Assembly (NCBI RefSeq): GCF_004217495.1
Contig: NZ_SHLC01000001.1
Span: forward strand, 1,488,001-1,552,000
Direction: 5' to 3'
Source: Microterricola gilva
GTDB taxonomy: Bacteria; Actinomycetota; Actinomycetes; Actinomycetales; Microbacteriaceae
DNA length: 64,000 bases
Shown here: piece by piece, positions 54,336 through 62,641 of the stretch
How the letters are laid out: each line of letters starts with the position of its first letter
Numbering within the stretch: position 1 is the stretch's first letter
Notes under the pieces: model-generated
What the model saw: the letters and a program-made list of their open reading frames with translations, nothing else
Told to the model about the DNA's origin: nothing
Database searches by the model: none
Program-made: the position numbers and the translations under genes

Positions 54336-55811
54336 ATGGCACGCACTCTGACCACCGGCGCCCCCTGGCGGGTCATCCTCGTATTCGCTGTTCCCCTGCT
54401 GATCGGCAACGTCGTGCAGCAGCTCTACCAGGTGGTCGATGCGATCGTCGTCGGCAGGCAACTCGGCATCGACTCACTCGCCGCGGTCGGCGCCACCGGG
54501 TCGCTGCTGTTCCTGCTCCTCGGATTCGCATGGGGTGTCACCTCTGGCTTCGCGATTCCGACCGCACAGGCATTCGGCTCGCGAGACCTCGACGCCGTGC
54601 GCAGCTCGGTCGCGACCGGCACGATTCTCACCGGTGCTATGAGCGTGCTGCTCACGATCGGTGCTCCGCTGATCGCCGGTCCGACGCTGCAGCTGCTCCA
54701 GACGCCGGATGAGTTGCTCGCCGAGGCGACGGTGTTCGCCCAGATCAGCTTCCTCGGCGCATCCGCCGTGATGTTCTTCAACTACCTGTCCGCGGTGATC
54801 AGGGCAATCGGCGACTCGCGCACCCCGCTCATCTTCCTGACGCTCTCCTGCCTGTTGAACATCGCCCTCGTGGTGCTGATGGTCGGCCCGCTCGACTGGG
54901 GTGTCGCGGGGGCGGCCCTCGCAACGGTCGTCGCTCAGGCGGTGTCCGTCGTGCTGTGCCTCGACTACATCCGCCGGCGGATTCCGGTCCTGCACGTGCG
55001 TCGAAGCGATTGGCGGGTGTCGCGCGCCTCGATCGCCCTGCACCTCCGCCTCGGAATGCCGATGGGCTTCCAGACCTCGATCATCGCGATCGGAACCCTC
55101 ACGGTTCAGGTGGCGTTGAACGAGCTCGGCGCCGACGCCGTCGCGGCGTACACGACCGCTTCGCGTGTCGACTCGATCGCGGTGGCGCTCCTCTCCTCCC
55201 TGGGGCTCGCCGCGTCGATGTTCGCCGCACAGAACCTCGGTGGGCAGCGTCCAGACCGCATCAGGCGAGGGGTCGTCCAGGCGACCTGGATGTCGGTCGG
55301 TGCCGCGGTGGCCATCGGTGTTCCGATCATCGTGTTCAGCGAGCAGCTCGTGCGGGTGTTCGTCGGCGACGGCTCCGAGGCGGTCGTCGACGCCGCGTCG
55401 TACATGCTCATCGTCGACGGCTACACCTATGCGGCGCTCGGCGTGTTGTTCGTGTTGCGCGGCGTGCTGCAGGGACTCGGCCGCACGGTGGCCCCGACGG
55501 TGACGGGCGTCGTCGAGCTCGTCATGCGCGTCGGCGCGGCGATCGTGCTGGGCTCGGCGTTCGGATTCGTCGGCGTCGTCTGGAGCAATCCACTCGCCTG
55601 GTTCGGCGCGATCGCGCTGCTCGTTCCCGCCTACATCATCGAGCATCGACGCCTCGGGAAGATGCGCATCCAGCCGCTGGCGCCGACACCGACGACGCCC
55701 ATCGCGATCGTCGGCCCCGTCGACGGCTCCATGAACGTCGACGCCGTGGTGACCGGTTCGATCCCTGTGCAGGAGTTCAGCGCTCGTTCCGAAGGTCGTA
55801 CACGCGCTTGA
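54336..55811 (+). CDS. MATE-family efflux transporter
   Basis: A 491-residue protein with twelve hydrophobic helices in two halves. The N-terminal WRVILVFAVPLLIGNVVQQLY and VDAIVVGRQLG and the second-half HLRLGMPMGFQTSIIAIG motif place it in the MATE/DinF-like family, which exports drugs or metabolites using Na+ or H+. The last 35 nt overlap the convergent paaK gene. No regulator lies beside it. TATAGGAT at 54268 may be its -10. Confidence 0.92.
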   Translation: MARTLTTGAPWRVILVFAVPLLIGNVVQQLYQVVDAIVVGRQLGIDSLAAVGATGSLLFLLLGFAWGVTSGFAIPTAQAFGSRDLDAVRSSVATGTILTGAMSVLLTIGAPLIAGPTLQLLQTPDELLAEATVFAQISFLGASAVMFFNYLSAVIRAIGDSRTPLIFLTLSCLLNIALVVLMVGPLDWGVAGAALATVVAQAVSVVLCLDYIRRRIPVLHVRRSDWRVSRASIALHLRLGMPMGFQTSIIAIGTLTVQVALNELGADAVAAYTTASRVDSIAVALLSSLGLAASMFAAQNLGGQRPDRIRRGVVQATWMSVGAAVAIGVPIIVFSEQLVRVFVGDGSEAVVDAASYMLIVDGYTYAALGVLFVLRGVLQGLGRTVAPTVTGVVELVMRVGAAIVLGSAFGFVGVVWSNPLAWFGAIALLVPAYIIEHRRLGKMRIQPLAPTPTTPIAIVGPVDGSMNVDAVVTGSIPVQEFSARSEGRTRA

Positions 55812-57102
55812 ATTTGCCCTCGCTGCGTGGCAGCGTTCCCGGCTCCTCGAGGCGCACCTCCACGGTGGAGCCGATGTGTGTCTTGATCCGCTGCGCGAGC
55901 ACGAGCGTCGCGGCCTGACAGACCTCGACGCTGAGATCCGGATGCCGCTCGATGCGCACGGTCATGGCACCCATCGGCCCTGTGCGGGTGAGTTCGAGGA
56001 TGAAGTGCGGCGTGAGCGTCTCGATGCCGAGCACGAGCTCCTCGATCTGGGTGGGGAAGAGGTTCACCCCGCGGAGGATGATCATGTCGTCGTTGCGGCC
56101 GGTGATCTTCTCGATCCGGCGCATGCCCGGCCTCGCTGTACCTGGCAGCAGCCGGGTGAGGTCACGGGTGCGGTAGCGGATGACGGGAAACGCCTCCTTG
56201 GTCAGCGAGGTGAAGACGAGCTCGCCCATCTCGCCGTCCGGCAGGGTCGCACCGGTCTCGCCATCGACGATCTCGGGCAGGAAGTGGTCCTCCCAGATGT
56301 GTGGGCCGTCCTTCGTCTCCAGGCACTCGTTCCCGACACCTGGCCCCATCACCTCGCTGAGCCCATAGATGTCGAGGGCGTCGATGCCGAGTCGGCGCTC
56401 GAGTTCGAGCCGCATCTCGTTCGTCCACGGTTCGGCGCCGAGCACGGCCACTTTCAGGCTGCTCGAGTGCGGGTCGATGCCGGCCGACTCCATCGCATCA
56501 GCGATCGTGAGCAGGTAGCTGGGCGTGCAGAGAATCGCGTCGGGTTCGAAATCCGTGATGAGCTGCACCTGCCGCGCGGTCTGGCCGCCCGACATCGGGA
56601 TGACGGTGGCACCGAGCTCCTCGATGCCGGCATGGGCGCCGAGGCCGCCGGTGAACAGGCCGTAGCCGTACGCGTTGTGCACCTTCATGCCGGCTCGGAT
56701 GCCGGATGCGCGCAGCGACCTGGCCACGAGCGTTGCCCAGTTCGCCAGGTCGCCCTTCGTGTACCCGACGACGGTCGGGCGGCCCGTCGTCCCCGAGGAC
56801 GCGTGGATGCGCGCGACCCGGTCCATCGGAACCGCGAACATGCCGAACGGATAGGTCTCGCGCAGATCGGCTTTCGTCGTGAACGGCAGCCGTGCGACAT
56901 CCGCGAGGGTACGGATGTCACGCGGGTGCACGCCAGCCGCATCGAACTTCGCGGTGTACAGCGGCACGTTCTCGTAGGCATGGGCGACGCTCCACTGCAG
57001 CCGCTCGAGCTGCAGCGCCTCGATCTCGGCCCGACTCAGGCGCTCGGCGCCGTCGAGTTCGGCGGGGCTCGGGGCGCGCAGTGTGGTTGTCGTCGTTGAC
57101 AT
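55777..57102 (-). CDS. paaK: Phenylacetate-CoA ligase
   Basis: A 441-residue acyl-adenylate ligase that activates phenylacetate, the entry step of the aerobic paa pathway. The N-terminus (LQLERLQWSVAHAYENVPLY), the P-loop SSGTTGRPT at 102-110, GLFTGGLGAHAGIEELG and the C-terminal KITGRNDDMIILRGVN hinge are typical of PaaK. AAGGAG precedes the ATG. It follows paaI by 14 nt. Confidence 0.96.
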   Translation of the reverse strand: MSTTTTTLRAPSPAELDGAERLSRAEIEALQLERLQWSVAHAYENVPLYTAKFDAAGVHPRDIRTLADVARLPFTTKADLRETYPFGMFAVPMDRVARIHASSGTTGRPTVVGYTKGDLANWATLVARSLRASGIRAGMKVHNAYGYGLFTGGLGAHAGIEELGATVIPMSGGQTARQVQLITDFEPDAILCTPSYLLTIADAMESAGIDPHSSSLKVAVLGAEPWTNEMRLELERRLGIDALDIYGLSEVMGPGVGNECLETKDGPHIWEDHFLPEIVDGETGATLPDGEMGELVFTSLTKEAFPVIRYRTRDLTRLLPGTARPGMRRIEKITGRNDDMIILRGVNLFPTQIEELVLGIETLTPHFILELTRTGPMGAMTVRIERHPDLSVEVCQAATLVLAQRIKTHIGSTVEVRLEEPGTLPRSEGKFKRVYDLRNER

Positions 57103-57116
57103 CGGCTGGCTCCTTG

Positions 57117-57539
57117 TTAGCGGTTGGTGGTGAAGCTGCGCCCGCGGAACTCGGCGACGGCAGCGCCCGTCTCGTCGGTGACGCTGACGTCGTAGATGCC
57201 GGTGCGGCCGCTCCGGGTGCGGCGCATCGCCGTCGCTGTCAGCGTCTGCCCTGCGTGGGTGGACTTGAGGAAGGTGATGTCGGCGCCCGCCGCGACGGTG
57301 ACCGATTCGTCTTCGTTGCAGGCGATGGCGAAGGCCGTGTCGGCGAGGGTGAACACCAGCCCGCCGTGGGTGATCGCGAAGCCGTTGGTCATGTCCTCGC
57401 GCACGAGCATCGACACCACGGCCACGCCGGGCTCGTCGCTCTCAACGACCATGCCGAGGGCGGATGACGCCTTGTCGCGCTGCATCATGATGCGCATCGG
57501 GTTCGCATCCGCGCTCGCGTTCGCTGCCGCATCCGTCAT
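57117..57539 (-). CDS. paaI: Hydroxyphenylacetyl-CoA thioesterase PaaI
   Basis: A 140-residue hotdog thioesterase that clears dead-end hydroxyphenylacetyl-CoA. NGFAITHGGLVFTLADTAFA near residue 52 is the PaaI active-site block with the catalytic Asp. First gene of the minus-strand paaI-paaK pair, divergent from the thiolase operon. Confidence 0.92.
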   Translation of the reverse strand: MTDAAANASADANPMRIMMQRDKASSALGMVVESDEPGVAVVSMLVREDMTNGFAITHGGLVFTLADTAFAIACNEDESVTVAAGADITFLKSTHAGQTLTATAMRRTRSGRTGIYDVSVTDETGAAVAEFRGRSFTTNR

Positions 57540-57592
57540 AGTGACTCCTCGTTGAGTGCGCCGGTGGTGTGTGCACGACTATAGCCCAAGCT

Positions 57593-57609
57593 GAACGATC
57601 GGTCAGTAG
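57593..57609. promoter_or_regulatory. PaaR-like operator, site 1
   Basis: GAACGATCGGTCAGTAG lies 53 bp upstream of paaI. Read with the preceding bases it is a near-palindrome around CGATCG. Its reverse strand starts ACTGACCG, like the ACTNACCG half-site I recall for TetR-type PaaR repressors in corynebacteria. Confidence 0.6.
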
Positions 57610-57655
57610 CCGTCCGGCCGGTTGACGCGGTGCAGCCGGCATGGCACGCTTGGCA

Positions 57656-57672
57656 GAACGAACGGTCAGTAG
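57656..57672. promoter_or_regulatory. PaaR-like operator, site 2
   Basis: GAACGAACGGTCAGTAG differs from site 1 at one base and lies in the same orientation, 63 bp away and 23 bp before the thiolase start. Two sites in one divergent gap suggest joint control of both paa arms. Confidence 0.6.
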
Positions 57673-57695
57673 GTTCGCGACAAGGTAACGGAGCC

Positions 57696-58880
57696 ATGGC
57701 GGAAGCATTTGTAGTCGGCGGCGTGCGCACCCCGATCGGCCGATACGGGGGAGCGCTCGCCCAGGTGCGCCCGGACGATCTGGCCGCGCTGGTCATCGCC
57801 GAACTCGTCGCCCGCACCGGCGTCGACCCGGCCGCCATCGACGATGTCATCGTCGGCGCCGCGAACCAGGCCGGAGAGGACAACCGCAACGTTGCCCGCA
57901 TGGCCGGCCTGCTCGCCGGGCTGCCTGTCACGGTTCCTGGCATCACCGTCAACCGGCTCTGCGCATCCGGCCTCTCCGCCGTGCAGCTGGCCGCGAGCAT
58001 GGTCAAGTCCGGCGATGCGGATGTCGTCATCGCCGGCGGCGTCGAGTCGATGACGCGTGCGCCGTGGGTGCTCGCCAAACCCGAGAAGGCCTTCGCCAAA
58101 CCGGGCGAGATCGTCGACACCTCGATCGGCTGGCGCTTCACGAACCCGAAGCTCGCCGCCCGCGACAAGTACACCTTCAGCATGCCGGAGACGGGCGAGG
58201 AGGTCGGTGTGCGGGAGGGCATCAGCCGGGAGGATGCCGATGCCTTCGCCCTGCGCTCGCACCGGCGTGCCGTCGCAGCAGCCGCCGCCGGACGATTCGA
58301 CGAGGAACTGGTCGCCGTGGAGACGCCGAGCGGGCGTGTCGCCGCCGATGAGGGGCCGCGCGCCACCACCACGATGGAGGCCCTCGCCGGCCTGCGCCCG
58401 GTGGTGCGGGGCGGAACTCTGGTCACGGCCGGGAACGCGTCCTCGCTGAACGACGGAGCAGCCGCCATCCTCGTCGCCAGCGAATCCGCGATCGCGCGCC
58501 TCGGGTTGACGCCGCGGGCACGCGTGATCGGCGGGGCATCCGCCGGCATCTCGCCGGAGGTGATGGGCCTCGGCCCCGTGCCGGCGATCGAGAAGCTCAT
58601 GGCCAGGACCGGCGCGGACCTGGCCGGCTTCGACGCGATCGAACTCAACGAGGCCTTCGCGACACAGGCGATTGGCGTCATGCGCCGCCTGAAGCTGCGC
58701 GAGGAGATCGTCAATGCCGACGGCGGCGCGATCGCGCTCGGCCACCCGCTCGGCGCCTCAGGCACCCGCATCCTCGTCACCCTCCTCGGCCGCATGCAAC
58801 GCGAGGGCGCGGCCCGCGGCCTCGCCAGCATGTGCGTCGGCGTCGGCCAGGGCGCCGCACTCGCGATCGAGGCCGTCTGA
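57696..58880 (+). CDS. paaJ: Acetyl-CoA acyltransferase (thiolase) of the paa cluster
   Basis: A 394-residue thiolase. Nucleophile Cys89 in NRLCASGLSA, the His in ALGHPLGASGTR and the second Cys in SMCVGVGQGAAL are present. In this context it should cleave 3-oxoadipyl-CoA and the dehydrosuberyl-CoA intermediate to acetyl- and succinyl-CoA; a general beta-ketothiolase role is the alternative. The ATG at 57696 has a CGGAG site; its stop overlaps the next ATG. Confidence 0.88.
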   Translation: MAEAFVVGGVRTPIGRYGGALAQVRPDDLAALVIAELVARTGVDPAAIDDVIVGAANQAGEDNRNVARMAGLLAGLPVTVPGITVNRLCASGLSAVQLAASMVKSGDADVVIAGGVESMTRAPWVLAKPEKAFAKPGEIVDTSIGWRFTNPKLAARDKYTFSMPETGEEVGVREGISREDADAFALRSHRRAVAAAAAGRFDEELVAVETPSGRVAADEGPRATTTMEALAGLRPVVRGGTLVTAGNASSLNDGAAAILVASESAIARLGLTPRARVIGGASAGISPEVMGLGPVPAIEKLMARTGADLAGFDAIELNEAFATQAIGVMRRLKLREEIVNADGGAIALGHPLGASGTRILVTLLGRMQREGAARGLASMCVGVGQGAALAIEAV

Positions 58881-59638
58881 TGGCGGCGTACACGAGCTTG
58901 GCGGTCGACACGGATGCCGCCGACCGACTGCACATCCGCCTGAACCGGCCGGATTCGAAGAACGCGATCACCCAGACCATGGTCGACGAACTGCACGCGG
59001 TCTGCGCCGAGCTCGAGGAACGCCCCCGGGTACTGATCCTCTCGGGTGCAGGTGGTGTCTTCGCCTCCGGCGCCGACATCGGCGAGCTGCGCGAGCGCCG
59101 CAGTGGCGATGCGCTGGCCGGAATCAACTCCGCCCTGTTCGTGCGGGTGGCCGCCCTGCCGCTCCCGGTGATCGCCGCGATCGACGGCTGGGCGCTCGGC
59201 GGCGGGGCGGAGCTCGCCTACGCCGCAGACTTCCGCCTGGCCACGACGAGCGCCAGAATCGGAAACCCAGAGGTGAGCCTCGGCATCGTGGCCGCGGCCG
59301 GGGCCAGCTGGCGGCTGGCCGAGCTGGTGGGGGAGCCGCTGGCCAAGGAGATCCTGCTGGCCGGGCGCATCCTGAACGCGGAGGAGGCCCTCGCGGTGCG
59401 GCTCGTGACGGAAGTGCACGACGCGGACGCCCTGATCCCGGCCGCGCACGCGCTGGCCGATCGGATCGGCGCGGCGGACCCGCTCGCGCTGCAGTTCACG
59501 AAGGCCCTGATGCGCGCCCCGCGGGACGCGCACCCACTGGCCGACAACGAGGCCCAGGCTGTGCTCTTCGAATCGGAGCAGAAGTTCGCCAGAATGACCG
59601 CGTTCCTCGAGAGAAGAACCGAGAGGACGAAGCGGTGA
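58880..59638 (+). CDS. Enoyl-CoA hydratase/isomerase (PaaF/PaaG-like)
   Basis: A 252-residue crotonase. Oxyanion loop FASGADIGELRE and both hydratase glutamates (GGGAELAYAAD and GNPEVSLG) are present, which favours hydratase activity (PaaF) over the isomerase PaaG. It overlaps the thiolase by one base (TGATG) and the dehydrogenase by 4 nt. Confidence 0.88.
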   Translation: MAAYTSLAVDTDAADRLHIRLNRPDSKNAITQTMVDELHAVCAELEERPRVLILSGAGGVFASGADIGELRERRSGDALAGINSALFVRVAALPLPVIAAIDGWALGGGAELAYAADFRLATTSARIGNPEVSLGIVAAAGASWRLAELVGEPLAKEILLAGRILNAEEALAVRLVTEVHDADALIPAAHALADRIGAADPLALQFTKALMRAPRDAHPLADNEAQAVLFESEQKFARMTAFLERRTERTKR

Positions 59639-60525
59639 CCGTTCCGAGCGAGGTCGGCGTCATCGGCGGCGGCCGGATGGGCGTCGGCATCGCACACGCC
59701 TTCCTGCTCGCCGGTGCGAACACCGTCATCCTGGAACGGGATGCCGACGCGGCAGCACAAGCGCTGGCCGCCATCGAATCGGCCGTGCTCCGCAGCGTCG
59801 AGCGCGGCAGCGCGGGGGAGGATGCGGCCACGCTGCTCGAGCGCTGCGCGGTGACCACCGAGGTGCAGCGGCTCGCCACCGTCGGCCTGGCCGTCGAGGC
59901 GGTTCCGGAGGACCCGGAGCTGAAGATCGCCATGCTCGGCCGGGTCGAGGCCGTTCTCGCGGACGACGCCTGGCTGGCCACGAACACCTCCTCGCTGTCG
60001 ATCGCGCTCCTCGCCGCCGGCCTCGCCCGGCCGGAACGATTCTGCGGGCTGCACTTCTTCAACCCCGTGCCGAGCTCGACCCTGGTCGAGATCGTCAGGG
60101 GCGCAGGCACGAGCGACGAGCTGACGGATGCCGCGCGCGACTGGGTGCACGCGATCGGCAAGACCCCGATCGTCGTCAACGACTCACCGGGCTTCGCCAG
60201 CTCGCGGCTCGGCGTCGTCGTCGCCCTCGAGGCGATCCGCATGCTCGAGGACGGCGTCGCATCGGCCGAGGACATCGACACCGCCATGGTGCTCGGCTAC
60301 AAGTTCCCGGTCGGCCCGCTGCACCTCACCGACCTCGTCGGCCTCGACGTCCGCCTCGGCATCGCCGAGTACCTGCACGGCGCCCTCGGCGAGCGCTTCG
60401 CCCCGCCGGCGCTGCTGCGCGAGAAGGTTGCGGCCGGACTGCTCGGGCGCAAGAGCGGCGAGGGCTTCTTCACCTGGCCGGAGCCGAAACCCACAGGCGA
60501 ACCGCACACCACGAAGGATCACTGA
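59635..60525 (+). CDS. paaH: 3-hydroxyacyl-CoA dehydrogenase
   Basis: A 296-residue NAD-dependent dehydrogenase. Rossmann motif GVIGGGRMGVG at the N-terminus, catalytic His in LHFFNPVPSS, and VNDSPGFASSRLG leading to the C-terminal helical domain. It would oxidise 3-hydroxyadipyl-CoA in this pathway. GTG at 59635 overlaps the hydratase stop (GTGA); its TGA overlaps paaZ. Confidence 0.9.
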   Translation: MTVPSEVGVIGGGRMGVGIAHAFLLAGANTVILERDADAAAQALAAIESAVLRSVERGSAGEDAATLLERCAVTTEVQRLATVGLAVEAVPEDPELKIAMLGRVEAVLADDAWLATNTSSLSIALLAAGLARPERFCGLHFFNPVPSSTLVEIVRGAGTSDELTDAARDWVHAIGKTPIVVNDSPGFASSRLGVVVALEAIRMLEDGVASAEDIDTAMVLGYKFPVGPLHLTDLVGLDVRLGIAEYLHGALGERFAPPALLREKVAAGLLGRKSGEGFFTWPEPKPTGEPHTTKDH

Positions 60526-62591
60526 TGACCACGACAGACACCACAACCCGCGTGCTCTCGAGCTACCTGCAGGGCGCATGGTGGGCGCCGGAGAGCGGCG
60601 TTCCCGTGCGCGATGCCGCAACGGGGGAGCTCGTCGCCTACGTCGGCGCCGACGGGGTCGACCTGGCCGGGGCGATCGACTACGCGCGGTCCGTCGGGCA
60701 GGCCGCGCTCGGCGAGCTGACGTTCCACCAGCGCGCGCTCGTGCTCAAGGCCGTGGCCGGCCACCTCAACTCCATCACGGACGAGCTGTACGCCTTGAGC
60801 GACCGCACCGGGGCCACCAGGCGCGACTCGGTGATCGACATCGACGGCGGAATCGGTGTGCTCTTCACCTACGGCTCGAAGGGGCGCCGCGAGCTGCCGA
60901 ACAGCACCGTCTACGTCGACGGGGCGCCGGAGAACCTCGCGCGAGACGGCTCATTCGGCGGCCAGCACATCTACAGCAGGGTGCCTGGCGTCGCCTTCCA
61001 GGTGAACGCGTTCAACTTCCCGGTGTGGGGCATGCTCGAGAAGTTCGCGCCGGCCTTCCTCGCCGGCGTCCCGAGCATCGTCAAGCCGGCGACGCCGACC
61101 GCCTTCGTCACCGAGGCCTGCGTGCGGGCGATCATCGACTCCGGCCTGCTTCCCGAGGGATCGCTCCAGCTCATCACCGGCTCCGTGCGTGGTTTCCTCG
61201 ATCAGCTCGATGTGCGCGACAAGGTGAGCTTCACCGGGTCGGCGTCGACGGCACTGGCCCTCTCCGGCCACCCGCACGTGCTCGAGATCGGGGTCGACCT
61301 CAACTGCGAGACCGACTCGCTGAACGCGGCGATCCTCGGCCAGGACGCCGAGCCGGACACCGCGGAGTTCACGGCATTCGTGGCATCCGTCGTCACCGAG
61401 ATGACCGCGAAGGCCGGCCAGAAGTGCACGGCCATCCGGCGCGTGATCGTGCCGCGCGACCGCATGGATGCCGTCACGGCGGCGATCGGCGCCCGGCTCG
61501 AACAGCGCGTCGTGCTCGGAGACCCGCGCGCCGATGGCGTCACCATGGGACCGCTGGCCAGCCTCGAGCAGCTCGCCGAGGTGCAGAAGAACGTCGCGGC
61601 GCTCCTGGCCGGCGGCGGCGAGATCGCCTGGGGCAGCCTGGATCGCCCGGAGGTGCTGCACGCGGACGGTACCGTCGCGCCCGCACCGGACGGTGCGTTC
61701 ATGTCTCCGGTGCTGCTGCGCTTCGATGATTCGGATGCCGCAGCGGTGCACGACATCGAGGCCTTCGGTCCCGTGGCCTCGCTGATCGGTTATGACAGCG
61801 TCGCGGATGCCGTGCGCCTGGCGAACAGGGGCGGCGGCTCGCTCGTCGCGACGATCGCGAGCATCGACCAGGATGCCGTCGCCACCCTGTTCGGCGGCAT
61901 CGCGCCGTTCCACGGCCGCGTGCTGGTGCTCGACGGCAGTGTCGCGCGCACGAGCACCGGCCACGGTTCGCCGGTTCCGCACCTCGTGCACGGCGGGCCG
62001 GGGCGTGCAGGCGGTGGCGAGGAGCTCGGCGGCATCCGCTCGGTTCTGCACTACATGCAGCGCACGGCGGTGCAGGGCTCGCCGGCGGTGCTCACCGCGC
62101 TCACCGAGCAGTGGCGGGCGGGCGCGCCGAGCGTCGCCGATGCCGAGCACCCGTTCCGGAAGCCGCTGTCGCGGTTGCGCATCGGCGACGCCGTCGCCTC
62201 CGAGGCGCGCGAGATCACCCTCGAGGACATCGGCCACTTCGCCGAGTTCACCGGCGACACCTTCTATGCGCACACCGACGAGGAGGCCGCTGCGGCCAAC
62301 CCGTTCTTCCCCGGCAGGGTGGCGCACGGTTACCTGTTGCTCTCCTTTGCCGCCGGGCTCTTCGTCGACCCGGCGCCCGGGCCGGTGCTCGCCAACTACG
62401 GGCTCGAGCACCTGCGCTTCATCACGCCGGTCTCGCCCGGCGACAGCGTGCGGGTCACGCTGACCGCCAAGCAGATCACGCCGCGGGAGACCGACGAATA
62501 CGGCGAGGTGCGCTGGGACGCGGTGCTCACGAATCAGAACGACGAGATCGTCGCGAGCTACGACGTGTTGACCCTCGTCGCCAAGGAGTGA
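60525..62591 (+). CDS. paaZ: Bifunctional oxepin-CoA hydrolase / aldehyde dehydrogenase PaaZ
   Basis: A 688-residue fusion that opens the oxepin-CoA ring and oxidises the resulting aldehyde. Residues 1-520 are an aldehyde dehydrogenase with Glu262 (NCETDSLN) and Cys301 (GQKCTAIRR); residues 535-688 are a MaoC-like hotdog hydratase with GDTFYAHTDEEAA and FPGRVAHGYLLLS. Both halves look intact. It ends the operon; paaABCDE are not present in this window. Confidence 0.95.
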   Translation: MTTTDTTTRVLSSYLQGAWWAPESGVPVRDAATGELVAYVGADGVDLAGAIDYARSVGQAALGELTFHQRALVLKAVAGHLNSITDELYALSDRTGATRRDSVIDIDGGIGVLFTYGSKGRRELPNSTVYVDGAPENLARDGSFGGQHIYSRVPGVAFQVNAFNFPVWGMLEKFAPAFLAGVPSIVKPATPTAFVTEACVRAIIDSGLLPEGSLQLITGSVRGFLDQLDVRDKVSFTGSASTALALSGHPHVLEIGVDLNCETDSLNAAILGQDAEPDTAEFTAFVASVVTEMTAKAGQKCTAIRRVIVPRDRMDAVTAAIGARLEQRVVLGDPRADGVTMGPLASLEQLAEVQKNVAALLAGGGEIAWGSLDRPEVLHADGTVAPAPDGAFMSPVLLRFDDSDAAAVHDIEAFGPVASLIGYDSVADAVRLANRGGGSLVATIASIDQDAVATLFGGIAPFHGRVLVLDGSVARTSTGHGSPVPHLVHGGPGRAGGGEELGGIRSVLHYMQRTAVQGSPAVLTALTEQWRAGAPSVADAEHPFRKPLSRLRIGDAVASEAREITLEDIGHFAEFTGDTFYAHTDEEAAAANPFFPGRVAHGYLLLSFAAGLFVDPAPGPVLANYGLEHLRFITPVSPGDSVRVTLTAKQITPRETDEYGEVRWDAVLTNQNDEIVASYDVLTLVAKE

Positions 62592-62600
62592 TCGGGTAGT

Positions 62601-62617
62601 CTCGCAGAATCTGCGAG
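62601..62617. repeat. Perfect inverted repeat before the GT-C gene
   Basis: CTCGCAGA and TCTGCGAG flank a single A. The element overlaps a -10-like TAGTCT (62597-62602), so it could be an operator or a small hairpin in the leader. Confidence 0.6.
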
Positions 62618-62641
62618 CACGGAATCTGAGGAGGGGGCCTC

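Noticed and set aside
60128-61729. A 533-codon plus-strand frame overlapping paaH and paaZ
   Set aside because: It is Arg- and Ala-rich, without motifs, and lies in the wrong frame of two well-supported genes.
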